Assembly: GCF_020536995.1 (NCBI RefSeq)
Contig: NC_068358.1
Location: forward strand, 50,684,509-50,748,508
From: Dreissena polymorpha
Taxonomy: Eukaryota > Mollusca > Bivalvia > Myida > Dreissenidae
Direction of reading: 5' to 3'
Length of the DNA: 64,000 nucleotides
Shown here: one piece after another, positions 45,954 through 58,189 of the stretch
Numbering within the stretch: position 1 is the stretch's first letter
Layout: each line of letters begins with the position of its first letter
The notes under the pieces: generated by a model
What the model saw: only the letters and a program-made list of their open reading frames with translations
Databases searched by the model: none
Told to the model about the DNA's origin: nothing
Position numbers and translations under genes: made by a program

Positions 45954-46976
45954 ATGAGTATTAAAATATGTACACTTAATGTAAAAGGGCTAAACAACAA
46001 AGAAAAACGTATAAAAATGTTCAAATGGTTAGAAGAAAAGAAATATAATATATGCCTACTACAAGAAAGTCATTTGACGGACACTGTTATTGAAGCATTA
46101 AAGCACGAATGGGATGGTGATATTTATCTGAGTGGACATCACACAAACAAACAAGGAATCACATTTCTAATAAAAAATAACTCAAATATAAAAGTCAGCA
46201 ACTTCAAAGACATAATACCTGGAAGACTAGCGAGCCTTGACATTACAATACACGAAACACAAATAACATTAATTAATGTTTACGGTCCTAACTTAGATGA
46301 AAGTTACTTTTACAAAACATTGCATACCTATATTAATGACAATTCAGATAAAAATATAATAATTGGCGGAGACTTTAATACCGTAATAAATCCAATATTA
46401 GACAAGAAAAATGACAATTTATATACACATCTGAAAAATAGGACATTGTTGAATGAAATAATTGAAAATTGTAACTTGTAAGATATTTGGCGTACATTAA
46501 ATCCATCCGAGTGCAAATTTACATGGTATTCAAACTCCAAACCAACTATATACTGCAGGCTAGACTACTTTCTTATATCGGAATCATTATGTAATATAAT
46601 CGACAACTGTTACATCAAACCAGGTTTCATGACTGACCACTCCCTTGTTGCTCTCAAACTAAACAACATTCAACCAGAACGAGGGCCGGGCTATTTTAAA
46701 TTAAATAATAGCATTTTATTAGATACTCAATATCAAGCCCAAATAAAACAGGAAATAACATATACCGTACAAAACAACAATGATGCAAACCCAAATACTT
46801 TATGGGAGATTATAAAAGGTAACATACGCAATACAACAATAAGATACACATCATTCAAACAAAAAGAAACACGCAAACTTGAAGAAAAAACACTACATGA
46901 TATAGAAAAAATACAAACACAACTACATAACACTAATATCATCGACAAAGCCAGTATTGAAAGTGAACTACATTAA
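45954..46976 (+). pseudogene. LINE endonuclease domain (APE type)
   Basis: Starts MSIKICTLNVKGLNNKEKR and shows the endonuclease signatures ICLLQESHL (metal-binding Glu), LINVYGPN, IIIGGDFNTV and FMTDHSLVALKL (catalytic Asp-His pair). It nicks target DNA to prime reverse transcription in this LINE group. The frame is interrupted by a TAA at 46479 and continues in the same frame to 46976. Confidence 0.9.
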
Positions 46977-46985
46977 AAAAAACAA

Positions 46986-48387
46986 GTGTTAGAAGACATT
47001 TATCATGAACAACTAAATGGAATAATCCTAAGGGCGAGAGCTAAACACGTAGAACACAATGAAAAAAATACAAAATATTTTGCAAACATCGAAAAACGTA
47101 AAAGTGAACAAAAAACCATTCACAAACTTGTCGTTAACGATATTGAAGTAACCAATAGGATACAGATTCTAGAAGAAAAACGATTATTTTATGAAAACCT
47201 CTATAAAAAGAAGCAAACCTCAACCAACACAAATTTCAATACTCCTCAATCAACTCTAAATGATAATGAAAAACACTCATGTGAAGGACTCCTTACTGAA
47301 TACGAATGTGGGGTAGCACTTAAAGAAATGCAAAATAATAAAAGTCCGGGATCAGATGGTATAACAATTGAATTTTACAAAATATTTTGGACTGAGATTA
47401 AAACATATCTAATCAACTCCCTAAACTACTCCTTCAATAATGGAAATCTAACTGTTCTGCAAAAACAAGGTATCATATCACTTATCCCTAAACCAGGAAA
47501 AAACTTAGAAACCATCTCAAATTGGCGCCCTATAAGTTTATTGAACAATGACTATAAAATTGCAACAAAAAGCATCGCAAATAGAATTTAAAAAATATTA
47601 CCTTCGATTATTTCAAGTTCACAATCCGGATTTATAAAAGGACGCTTTATCGGCGAAAATGTACGATTGATACAAGAATGCATTAATTACTTCAATAGCA
47701 CAAATAAATCTCTTTAATAAAGGACCAACTAATTGTTTTTAATGAAAATTCAATATTACTCCAGCAGCTGGAGTTTCACTTCTTTATATTATATTTTTTG
47801 CAGACTTTGAAAAAGCATCTGACTTTTTTATGTTCACATGTTAAGAGAAAATGAACTTTGGAGAAAATATGATTAAATGGGTGAAACTTTTTTATAGTGA
47901 CATAAGTAGTATAATTATAAATAATGGGTTCTTCTCTGACAGTTTTAATATCGAAAGAGGTGTTAGACAGGGATGTCAACTCTCATCGTCGCTATTTATT
48001 ATATGTATAGAATTCCTATCTCATTTTATACAATCTAACCCAAACATAAACGGTATAGTCGTTAAACCAAAAGAAGAAATCAAACAGTCATTATTCGCCG
48101 ATGACGCAACTTATTTTTGCACTAACAATCCTTGCTCCTTTAACAACTTGATAGAATCACTGACCCTGTTTGGAAACGTATCAGGACTAAAATTAAACAA
48201 ATGTAAATGCACTGTGCTAAAAGTAGGTAATTATAGGCATTCAAACATTCATCTTAAAACGGAAATGAACTTCAGTTGGACAGCAAACGAGGCATCAACG
48301 TTAGGCATAACATTCACAAACAATGAGAATGAAACAATATTAAAAAAACATATTACCCAAACTACAAAAAATCAAAAACGGTCTTAA
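46986..48387 (+). pseudogene. LINE reverse-transcriptase domain
   Basis: Conserved blocks are NNKSPGSDGITIEFYKIFW, ISLIPKPGK, NWRPISLLNNDYKIATK, SGFIKGRFIGENVRLIQE, ERGVRQGCQLSSSLFIICIE and the catalytic box SLFADDATYF. The SPG-DG-T-EFYK and GVRQGCPLSP-like wording places it near L1/Tx1. The A-motif region (DFEKASD near 47800) is disturbed by local sequence change and frame breaks. The domain is cut by the nested element from 48497. Confidence 0.92.
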
Positions 48388-48496
48388 ATCATGGCAACAT
48401 AGAAAACTAACCTTAATTGGAAAAAAAACTGTATTAAAAACTTTTGCACTACCGAAATTAATATATGTACTTACCGTTCTTCCAAACCCAGATAAT

Positions 48497-51191
48497 ACAA
48501 GGGCTGTTTGTAAAACATGCATGCCCCCCATATGGGATGTCAGTTGTAGTGGCAGCCATTGTGTGAATACGTTTTTTGTCACTGTGACCTTGACCTTTGA
48601 CCTAATGTAAGTTATCATCCGGAAACCATTGTACTATTTCGAGTCACTGTGACCTTGACCTTTGACCTAGTGACCTGAAAATCAATAGGGGTCATCTGCC
48701 AGTCATGATCAAGGGGGGAGTGAGAGGGGGGTATAATGTGGGGTGTGGTAATTTATAAGATGTTTAAAAAAAATGGGGGGGGTGGGGGGTGAGAGGGGGG
48801 TATAATGTGGGGTGTGGTAATTTATTAGATGTTTAAAAAACAAAAATTGGGGGGTTGGGGGGGTAGGGGGAGTGAGAGGGGGTAAAATGTGGTGTGTGGT
48901 AATTTATGAGATGTTTTTATAAAAAAAATGGGGGGTTGGGGGTGGGGGTTAGAGGGGTGGGGGTGAGAGGGGAGAATAATGTGGGGTGTGGTAATTTATA
49001 ATATGTTTAAAAAAAATTGGGGGTGGGGGGTGTGGGGTTAGAGAGGGGGTAATAATGTGGGGTGTGTGGTAATTTATTATATGTTTTTAAAAAACAAATG
49101 GGGGGGGGGTGGGGTGTGAGAGGGGGGGTTATAATGTGGTGGTGTGGTAATTTATAAGATGTTTAAAAAAAAATTGGGGGGTTGGGGGGTAGGGGGGTGG
49201 GGTGAGAGGGGGTAATAATGTGGGGTGTGGTTATTTATTAGATGTTTTAAAAAAATGGGTGGGGTGTGGGGGGTAGGGGGGGGTAGGGGGAAGTGAGAGG
49301 GGAGGGTAATGTGGGGTGAGGTAATTTATTAGATGTTTAAAAAAATTGGGGGGGTGGGGGGTGGCGGGGGTTAGGGGGAGGGGGTGTGTGGGGGGGTAGG
49401 TGGTGGGGGTTGAAAGGGGGGTATAATGTGGGGTGTGGTAATTTATAAGATGTTAAAACAAATTGGGGCGGGATGGGGGGGTAGGGGGGTCGGGGTGAGA
49501 GGGGGTAATAATGTGGGGTTGGGTAATTTATTAGATGTGTAAACAAAAAAAATTGGGGGGGTGGGGGGGGGTAGGGGGTGGGGGGTAGGGGGGTGAGAGG
49601 GGGGTATATTGTGGGGTGGGGTAATTTATAAGATGTTTAAACAATATTATTTTTTTTGGGGGGGTGGGGGGCAGGGGGTGAGAGGGGGTAATAATGTTGG
49701 GTGGGGTAATTTATTAGATGTATAAACAAATATTGGGGCGGTGGGTGGAGGTGAGAGGGGGTAATAATGTGGGGTGGGGTAATTTATTGGATGTTTAAAA
49801 AAATTGAGGGTGGGGGGGAAGGGGGGTGGGGTGAGAGGGGGTAATAATGTGGGGTGTGGTTATTTATTAGATGTTTAAAAAAATTGGGGGGGGTAGGGGG
49901 GTAGGGGGGTAGGGGGGGGTAGGGCGCAGTGAGAGGGGGTATAATGTGGGGTGGGGTAATTTATTAGATGTTTAAAAAAAACTTTTTGGGGGGGGAGTGG
50001 GGAGGGTGTAGGGGGTGGGGGGTGGGGGGGTAGGGGGGGGTTAGGGGATGTGGGGGTAGGGGGGGTGGGGGGTGAGAGGGGGTATAATGTGGGGTGTGGT
50101 AATTTATAAGATGTTTAAAAAAAATTGGGGGGGTGGGGCGTAGGGGGGTTGGGGGTGAGAGGGCGTAATAATGTGAGATGTTGTAATTTATAAGATGTTT
50201 AAAAAAAAATTGGGGGGATAGGGGGAGGTGTGGGGGGTAGGGGGGTGGGGGTGAAAGGGGGATAATGTGGGGTGTGGTAATTTATAAGATGTTAAAAAAA
50301 ATTGGGGCGGGGTGGGGGTGGTTGGGGGGGTGGGGGATGAGAGGGGGGTAATCATGTGGGGTGGGGTAATTTATTAGATGTTAAAAAAATGTGGGGGGAT
50401 GGGTGGTGGGGGTTGGGGGGGTAGGGGGGATTGAGAGGGGCGTAAAATGTGGGGTGTGTTAATTATTAGATGTTTAAAAAAATTGGCCTGGTGGGGGGAG
50501 TGAGAGGGGGTATAATGTGGGGTGGGGTTATTTATGAAATGTTTTAAAAAAAGGGGGGTGGGGGTAGGGTGGTGGGGTGGGGGTAGGGTGGTGGGGGGGG
50601 GGTAGGGGGTGGGGGGGGTAGGGGGGTGGGGGGTGGGGGTGAAATTTTAACTTATTGCATTTGTTTCCCCTGTATATAAGAAATATATAATAGTGTATTA
50701 CCTCCCCTGTCCTGCTTATATTTATATTAATCAACAAAATTAAACATTAACACAATACTAAATATACAAAATATACAAAAAAATCATATTCTGATAATAT
50801 GTTTACTGATTCACTTTATTTTACTCAAAGGATGATGTTTCATTGGACTGATAATTATAGATTTAGGATTACAGACCAGTTGCTTCTGTTATATTGTTCA
50901 GAGTTCGCCCTGTTGGCCGCGTATGCATTCTTGAGTTATCATCAAAAAACCATTTTACTATTTCGGGTCACCGTGACCTTAACCGTTGACCTAGTGACCT
51001 CAAAATCAATAGAAGTCATCTGCGAGTCATGATCAATGTCCCTATAAAGTTTCATGATCCTAGGCCCAAGCGTTCTTGAGTTATCATCTGACAACCACCT
51101 GGTGGACGGACCGACAGACCGACCGACCGACAGACCGACAAACCGACATGAGCAATGCAATATACCCCCTCTTCTTCGAAAGGGGGCATAA
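48497..51191 (+). mobile_element. Non-autonomous element G inserted in the LINE
   Basis: Begins ACAAGGGCTGTTTGTAAAAC, GCATGCCCCCC, contains TGACCTTGACCTTTGACC blocks on both sides of a G-rich minisatellite, then a GACC/GACA tetranucleotide run (51112-51150). It ends AAAGGGGGCATAAA. LINE coding sequence stops at LPKLIYVLTVLPNPDN on the left and resumes with KIIEDIKHL on the right, which fixes the boundaries to within a few bases. The start and end resemble element D. The inverted pair TGCCCCC near the start and GGGGGCA near the end is reminiscent of subterminal inverted repeats of Helentron-associated elements (inference). Confidence 0.85.
48708..50640 (+). repeat. G-rich minisatellite, ~25 units of ~70-110 bp
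   Basis: Each unit has GAGAGGGGGTAATAATGTGG, GGTGTGGTAATTTATTAGAT and GTTTAAAAAAATTGGGGGG, followed by a variable G/T run (GGGGGTGGGGGGTAGGGGGG). The plus strand is nearly free of C. Many G-runs of 3 to 9 give high G-quadruplex potential. The Pro/His-rich minus-strand frames are repeat artefacts. Confidence 0.97.
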
Positions 51192-51194
51192 AAA

Positions 51195-52180
51195 TCATTG
51201 AAGATATAAAACATCTATGTTTGATTTTCTATGGGATGGCAAACCCGACAAAATAAAACGAATACAATTAATACAACCTGTAGAGCTTGGAGGTCTACAA
51301 CTGACTGGCATTTATTCGTTCATAAATTCAATCAAATCCAGTTGGGTCAAACGTATATTAGATACCACAAACAAGAGTAAATGGACGTTGTTTGTCAACA
51401 AACACTAGCCAAATATGGTGGCTCTTTAATTTTTGAATGTAACATTAGTGAGTCTATAATACTTGATATAGCAAAAAAGAATATGTTTGTATCTAATATA
51501 CTATCAGCTTGGAGTAAAGTCACAGATATTTTAGAAGAAAAAAGTAACAGCAAAATAATTTTATGGAATAATAAATACATAAACGCAACTTCCTTATGTA
51601 TTACACGCTGATAAAAAGTATTCCATCACATATAAAATCTATTATAAACGCAGACAACACGCAAAACATTAGAACTCAATTTCTAGAAAAACTCACAACA
51701 AAACAAAAACCGAACAAACTCTTATACAGAATACAAATAAACAACAAGATTAACGAATTACCCAAATTCCAAATAAAATGGCAAAGTTTATTCCAAGAGC
51801 ATGAATTAAACTGGAAAGAAATATTTATTATGTCATACAAAACAACAATCGACATCACACTAAGAAACTTTCAGTTCAAATACCTACATCGAATTATCGC
51901 CACCAATAAATATCTTTTTAAATGCAAATTAGCTCACTCTAATTTTTGTGACTTCTGCGGTGAAAATATCGAAACTATAGAACATATATTTTGGGAGTGC
52001 AAATACATCCAACCTATCTGGAATCAGTTGACATCCTTTCTTTGCCAACAGCAACTAAACATTAAACTATCCCTCTTTAATGTAAGTTTTGGAATTAACT
52101 CATTAAAATCCATAGACGGTCATAATATTGTGAATTTTATTATCATATTGATGAAACTTTTTATCTTTAACATGAAATAA
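51195..52180 (+). pseudogene. LINE carboxy-terminal region with CCHC motif
   Basis: Resumes the LINE after the nested element: FDFLWDGKPDKIKR, PVELGGLQLTGI, then FQFKYLHRIIATNKYLFKC and the zinc-knuckle-like CDFCGENIETIEHIFWEC (C-x2-C-x7-H-x4-C). Small frame changes occur near 51215, 51400 and 51600. Confidence 0.88.
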
Positions 52181-55100
52181 AAGAAACAATTAGAGAGCTA
52201 CCAAATTTTAGTTGTTTTATACATAGACTGAAATTTAAAATCCAGATTGAGAAAGAAATAGCCCTCAGTAATGATACATTGCATATTTTTGAACAAAAAT
52301 GGAATCGAATTAAATTTTCATAATGCTTGTCCACTTAAATATACTACTATCTTAATGCTAGTTTATCATTTCATATATATTTAATTTAGTTGGTTTTTTT
52401 TTATTTTTTTTATTCTTATAACATCATTGATTATTATATATATTAGAACCATCCCGTTTCACTGATTGTAATATTACAAACCAAGGCCTAAAAAAAACAT
52501 CATAAGGCATATTTCTGTATAATTTGTTAAAAAAACAACATTGATTGCAAATGAAAGACATGTATGTATACAATATATGCTTTAAAATGAATAATAAAAA
52601 AAATATTATGAGGCCCCATTAAGGAAAGCAAATGGCAGAGAACTTTTAACAGCTGCCAACAGAAGACTATAGCCATCCGGTCCACCAACCCGTTCTGATG
52701 TGGCTATAGCCACTATCTCATCACAGTGCTGCATGAAGTCCATATGCAGAGCAAATGTTGCATTTTTTAATCTACCATATTCTATAAATGAAGTAATTTG
52801 TTTTCCCTACTATTAAGATTACTTGCTGATGTTACTTTCATGTTGAAGGCATTTTTAAAACGTCAGAAGTACAGCGCGATGTAAAGCAACTGACAATCTC
52901 GTTATATTTCTTGACGCTATTTCAATATTTTGAAGGGTAATGATAATCAATGTCATCCAGTCGTCTTCTTGCTCTGAGTCCTTCATAAACTTCAGCAGAT
53001 GTACCAAGCCGGCATTTTTGTAATCACTAAACAGATTTACAATTTTTGACTTCCTCAAGTGAAGTGCTGGAAACTCTGGAAGGAACTGCCGAAAATAAGG
53101 GTTTTCTTCCGTGAGCTTAAGGAGGTTCTTTGCAATTTTGTGATCTGGTGCAAACAGAATCCTGTCATTTTGGTGTTGACTTCTCCCAAGCTTCTTGGTC
53201 ATTTCCTGCAAAATATCTTTCAAATTTCTGATATCATCATCAGTAGCTGGGATTGGATGTCTGCACAAAAGTGGCGGTACCTTGAAATCTGCAAGCAAGT
53301 GGAGTTTACAACATATCTCGGATGAATCCTCACAACATTCTGGTGTTTTTTTATTGTGTTGGACACTTTCTTCGTAATCCAGTATTGTTCTTGAATGAAG
53401 ATCTGTGTCTTCAGAGTTCTCTTCGATATTGCTTGATTGAAGTTTGTTAATTTCTGCTATGAAATCTTGCTCTTCAGTGGAACCGTCAAAATGCATTGAT
53501 AGTTTATGCTCATTTTCAAGTAGTGTCAAGTCCTCTTCTTGTTTGGTGTCGCCATATTCAGGATCTTTCAATGTCAATGACCTCAATGAGCAGTCTAGGT
53601 CTTGAGTATCAATAACTGGTAAGGGATCTTCCACTTGTGAATCCAGGAGTTTGAATATCGACGTTTCATGCTCAAGAACTGGTCCCCATGTTATCTGAGT
53701 AGAAACTTTGCTCTGCGACTCTGATTCCTTGCCAGTAATGTGAAGAAGAAGTGAAATATCGTCTGACTGTAGCTGCTTTGCCTACATGCATGAACAGGAA
53801 TCTGTGAGGGCCTTCTCTTTGCAGTCTTCGCTTTGCCAGGAGTTCATCAGTTTGTGGTCTTTTGGCAGTCCCTTTAATATTATTGGCAGAATGCATATCT
53901 GTGATGTAAGGCTTTTTCCGGGGTCGAGGTCCTCATGCACTGAAAGCCGTAACAAGTTGTCCATGAACAATATCACGTAGCAATCACATAAACTGGTGTT
54001 GTGTACTTTCTGTTCGTCATCATCAACTGCTTGGTAATTTAGAGGATACTGCTTAAGATATGTCTCATAGTAGGACATGTCTGGATCTGAAGCATTTTTA
54101 ACCATCTTTTAGCAGTTTTAAGGCTCTGTGTGCAACCAGGGCTAGATGTGATGCTAAATACAGTAAGTTAATGGTAATTAATTGCAAGCGCTTCTGTGTT
54201 TAACTGCTGAAGAACACCAGTGTAGTTCCTGTTGTAAATGGATAGAGCAGTATCGAAAAGACTGTACAATTTCGATATCTTGTTTCGTAGTAGAAGCTCC
54301 TTGTCTTGACATTTCCTAACACTGTCTTTATTTAAGAAGCAGGATACGAAAAATGCTTGAACTTCCAGCGGAACATGCAATAGCCATTCTGTGTCTGTAT
54401 TCACTTGCCGCCAATCAAGGGTATCCGTTACCAAGGGTTCTACACCGTTGAAACACAGTTTACATAACTCCAGAAAGTAAATCGATAGTGTCTGGCTCTA
54501 TACAGTTCTCATCATCAATATCGTTCACTGCGTGTACGACATTTCTTGCTAATTTGTTGTCAAGAAACGTCTCTTGCAATTAAATCCTATGTCCAACCCC
54601 GGTGGTTGTGTCACAGTTTGAACAACAATATAATTCGAATGTACCCCATCGAACAAAAACTATATAAGTGCAAATTAGTCCATGACTTTTCTCAAGTTCC
54701 CATTTTAATATTTTCCCTATTTTTGTGAAGTTTTGTTTATCATCGGTTTCAACAAAAAGATGAACTCTACAGGCTTGTTCATTGCAGCTACTTTTAGGAC
54801 AGGGAACAGTTGCACAATTTACTTTTTCGCTTGTGTACTGTTCAATGCATTTATGCAGTGTGTCGTCAATCCTTTGATACGAATGCGTTATTTCTCCGTC
54901 GATTAAGTTTACTCCGTTAACTTCGTTTGCTGCTCTTTTCCGATCCAAATTACTTTGTATTGTTTTTTCACACTTTATCACAGAAGAGTTAGAAATTGAT
55001 TTTATTTGTATTAAATGTTTCAAATATGATTGCTTTTGGCTTATTTCCTCCTCATAACGTTAAAACGTCACCGCATCTTTGACGAAATAGTGTTCAAATA

Positions 55101-55421
55101 TACATATCTTTTTCCACTCAGTTTCAGTAAATTTGCTTTGATAATCAGTGTACAAGGTTCTACTTTCTGTTACATTCACGTCCTTCAATATTTCTTCACA
55201 CCAAATGTTTGAGTCATATTTTGCAATCTGCTGATATAAATCAAGCAGTGTGGGCAAGGATGAAACATTTATTTTTGTACTTGAATTTCATTTATAAAAA
55301 GCACTGATATAATGTCACTGAAAATGTGTCTACGTAACTCCGAGTTCTCATAATGTTTTAAAATGTAACGTATGAAAGAACTGTTTGTACATACGCTGTC
55401 CATTTGCGTCGCGGATCCCAT

Positions 55422-56579
55422 TTTTGTGATTTCTTAGTTCCTTTAGAATGTTACTAGTTGAAAGATGTGCCTCACTTTCTTATCTGTTCTTTTGTAGGAA
55501 TAACACAAACTGATTATACTCTAAGTGTATTGTACCTTTCATGTCAACAAATGTTAATTATGTTAAGCTTTTTATAGATGCCACTTTTTCCATTTGTCCG
55601 ACTTGAATTAGATATTTTCAAATTTTGCCTTCCAGATTCCCGTTGTTTCCTAAAATGCACAAAGGATAATAAAAATATAAGTAGAATTATAAAAAACTGT
55701 TTTTGAAAATAGATGAGGAACTATTATTAAATGTAATAAAACTAATACGTTAGATTTGAAATTTTTCTAGAAGATAAGCTGATCGCTCTAGATAAATGAG
55801 TTCGAGCGTCCCGATTATACTGGTGGGAGGCGATACTTGAAAATCATAAAATTATGTTTATAGATAATTTTTTAAACAAAATATTAGAAAGACAAATTGG
55901 TGTTTAATCGAAGAATCAGAGCTGTAAATATACTTTCCGTATATTAGTCTAAAATTTTAACTATTGTGTATTTATATCACAATTTATATGTTAAAGATAT
56001 CTTTCTTCAGAACATAGACTTATAGTAAACTGTTAACCATATACTGAGCAAATGCGGATGTATTTAATTTGTTAATGCTGATCAGAGAACTATTAATAGA
56101 TTTAGTAGCCCACTAGCTGATTTAAATTACAATAAATTTGCAACTGTTTATTTGAAATACTGCGATCTGATTGGCCACTCAATAATGTTTAACACTAAAT
56201 AATTAAAAGAGTTCGGGATGAATGTGCATGAGTAAACTGAATGTAAATCTGCTATCTACATTCCAGCTATTCATATAAGGTCAACTGATGTTAAACACTG
56301 AAATAGATCAATACTTATTTGGTGAAATTGAAACAATTAAAAAACCATGGTAGCTCCGCCCTTTACCGGTTTCTTGATTTTTCAAAATTTCGCTTAATTA
56401 GTAACTTCTATCATATACCATGAAGCTAAAACCGCCCTTTACCGGTTTCTTGATTTTTTTAAAATTTCGCTTAATTAGTAACTTCTATCATATACCATGA
56501 AGCTAAAACACAAGTCCCTGCATATTCAAACTAGAAATGGCGCGGCAGAGGCCGACGCGTATCCCCACGCCGAATGTTT
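55422..56579. other. Non-coding interval with an 80-bp local duplication
   Basis: AT-rich. The block CCGCCCTTTACCGGTTTCTT … CATATACCATGAAGCTAAAA occurs twice in tandem (about 56356-56430 and 56432-56510). No exon is supported. Confidence 0.6.
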
Positions 56580-58175
56580 GACCTAGATGTGCCCCAGGGT
56601 TGGTAATGGGGCCATGCATAGCTGAGATTGGCCGTATTGTCATAAGAGAAGTTCATCATCAATTAGAAGTGAATTGGTGTAGAAATGAAGAAGTTATAGT
56701 AAAAGGCAATTTTGGGTGGGTGTGACATATGTGGGCAGGGCGCCCCAGGGTTGGTAATTGTGCCATGCATAGTTGAGATTGACCGTATTGTCATAAGAGA
56801 AGTTCAGTATCAATTTGAAGTGAATCGGTGTAGAAATGAAGAAATTATAGTAAAAGGCAATTTTGGGCGGGTGTGGTCTATGTGGGCGGGGCCCCAGGGT
56901 TGGTAATGGGGCCATGCATAGTTGAGATTGACCGTATTGTCATAAGAGAAGTTCATCATCAATTAGAAGTGAATTGGTGTAGAAATGAAGAAGTTATAGT
57001 AAAAGGCAATTTTGGGTGGGTGTGACATATGTGGGCAGGGCGCCCCAGGGTTGGTAATTGTGCCATGCATAGTTGAGATTGACCGTATTGTCATAAGAGA
57101 AGTTCAGTATCAATTTGAAGTGAATCGGTGTAGAAATGAAGAAATTATAGTAAAAGGCAATTTTGGGCGGGTGTGGTCTATGTGGGCGGGGCCCCAGGGT
57201 TGGTAATGGGGCCATGCATAGTTGAGATTGACCGTATTGTCATAAGAGAAGTTCAGTATCAATTTGAAGTGAATCGGTGTAGAAATGAAGAAATTATAGT
57301 AAAAGGCAATTTTGGGTGGGTGTGGTCTATGTGGGCGGGGCGCCCCAGGGTTGGTAATGGGGCCATGCATAGTTGAGATTGACTGTATTGTCATAAGAGA
57401 AGTTCAATATCAATTTGAAGTGAATCGGTGTAGAAATGAAGAAATTATAGTAAAGGCAATTTTGGGTGGGTGTGGTCTATGTGGGCGGGGCCCCAGGGTT
57501 GGTTATGGGGCCATGCATAGTTGAGATTGACCCTAATGTCATAAGAGAAGTTCAGTATCAATTTGAAGTGAATCCGTGTAGAAATGAAAAAATTATAGTA
57601 AATGGAAATTTTTGGTGCGTGTGGCCTATGTGGGCGGGCGCCCCAGGGTTAGGATTGGGGCCATGCATAGTTGAGATTGACCCTAATGTCATAACAAAAG
57701 TTCAGTATCAATTTGAAGTGAATCCGTGTAGAAATGAAAAAATTATAGTAAATGGAAATTTTTGGTGGGTGTGGCCTATGTGGGCGGGGCGCCCCAGGGT
57801 TGGGAATGGGGCCATGCATGGTTGAGATTGATCGTATTGTCATAAGAGAGGTCCAGTATCAATTTGAAGTGAATCGGTGTAGAAATAAAGAAGTAAATGT
57901 AAAATAACCTAAAAAAATGAGTGATAATTTCTGACGCGGCCCCACCCCAACCGCTATAACTTTTGACCCAGGGGTCAGATCAAAATTCCAAATAGTGCAG
58001 GGTCGCACATATGCTCATAGCTACCATGTGTGTAAGTTTCAAGGTTCTAGTGCTTTTAGTGTAGGAGGAGATAGTGGCCAGGACGGACGGACAGACAGAC
58101 AGATAGACAGACGGACGGACGGACGGACGGCGGAGATAACCACAATATCCCCACCTTTTTTTTCAAAAAGCGTGG
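56580..58175 (+). repeat. Tandem-core element family A, copy 2, with 300-bp higher-order repeat
   Basis: About nine ~150-bp units of the same consensus as at the left edge, followed by the same unique tail and a longer (GGAC/GACA) run at 58083-58130. Units 1-2 (56590-56889) and 3-4 (56890-57189) are almost identical as pairs, including rare changes such as GTGACATATGTGGGCAGG, showing a recent dimer duplication. Identical 64- and 73-residue frames arise from this duplication and are not genes. Confidence 0.92.
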
Positions 58176-58189
58176 GGATAAGAATATTT

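Larger units (their letters stand above)
45829..52602 (+). mobile_element. L1/Tx1-like LINE, 5'-truncated, with 14-bp target duplication, itself interrupted
   Basis: The target duplication ATATTATGAGGCCC is at 45815-45828 and again at 52603-52616, right after an ATAATAAAAAAA tail. The body carries an APE-type endonuclease, reverse transcriptase and a carboxy-terminal CCHC motif. No first ORF (nucleic-acid-binding protein) precedes the endonuclease, so the copy is 5'-truncated. Without the nested insertion (48497-51191) it is about 4.1 kb. Stops at 46479 and 46974, frame changes around 47590-47850 and the insertion make it inactive. It landed antisense in the minus-strand pseudogene. Confidence 0.92.
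43350..55421 (-). pseudogene. Decayed, apparently intronless gene of an uncharacterised large protein family, split by a LINE
   Basis: Minus-strand blocks run from an ATG at 55421 (MGSATQMDSVCTNSSFIRYI) through 55257-55060, 55023-54580, 54434-54168, 54105-53782 and 53634-52617. They resume beyond the LINE at 45814-44858, 44776-44366, 44240-43953, 43907-43626 and 43551-43350. Without the LINE this is about 5.3 kb, or roughly 1,700 codons, with no intron-like gaps. Notable segments are LHVPLEVQAFFVSCFLNKD, a low-charge LPEFPALHLRKSKIVNLF block, GGPDGYSLLLAAVKSSLPF just before the LINE, SFRPRSTIQSVLPRMSIVD just after it, and MGDNDYQPKLNGMSHEKW near the end. The last, with an upstream S-x-D-I-D, recalls the acidic clusters of PIN/FEN1-type nucleases (inference). 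I have seen similar uncharacterised proteins in invertebrates but cannot name the family. About a dozen frame changes and stops make it a pseudogene. Confidence 0.65.

Noticed and set aside
49337-50737. Pro/His-rich minus-strand frames
   Set aside because: They are products of the G-rich minisatellite.
56694-57843. Repeated 64-119-residue frames with identical sequence
   Set aside because: The identical frames reflect tandem DNA repeats; codon composition and the antisense frames show the same periodicity.
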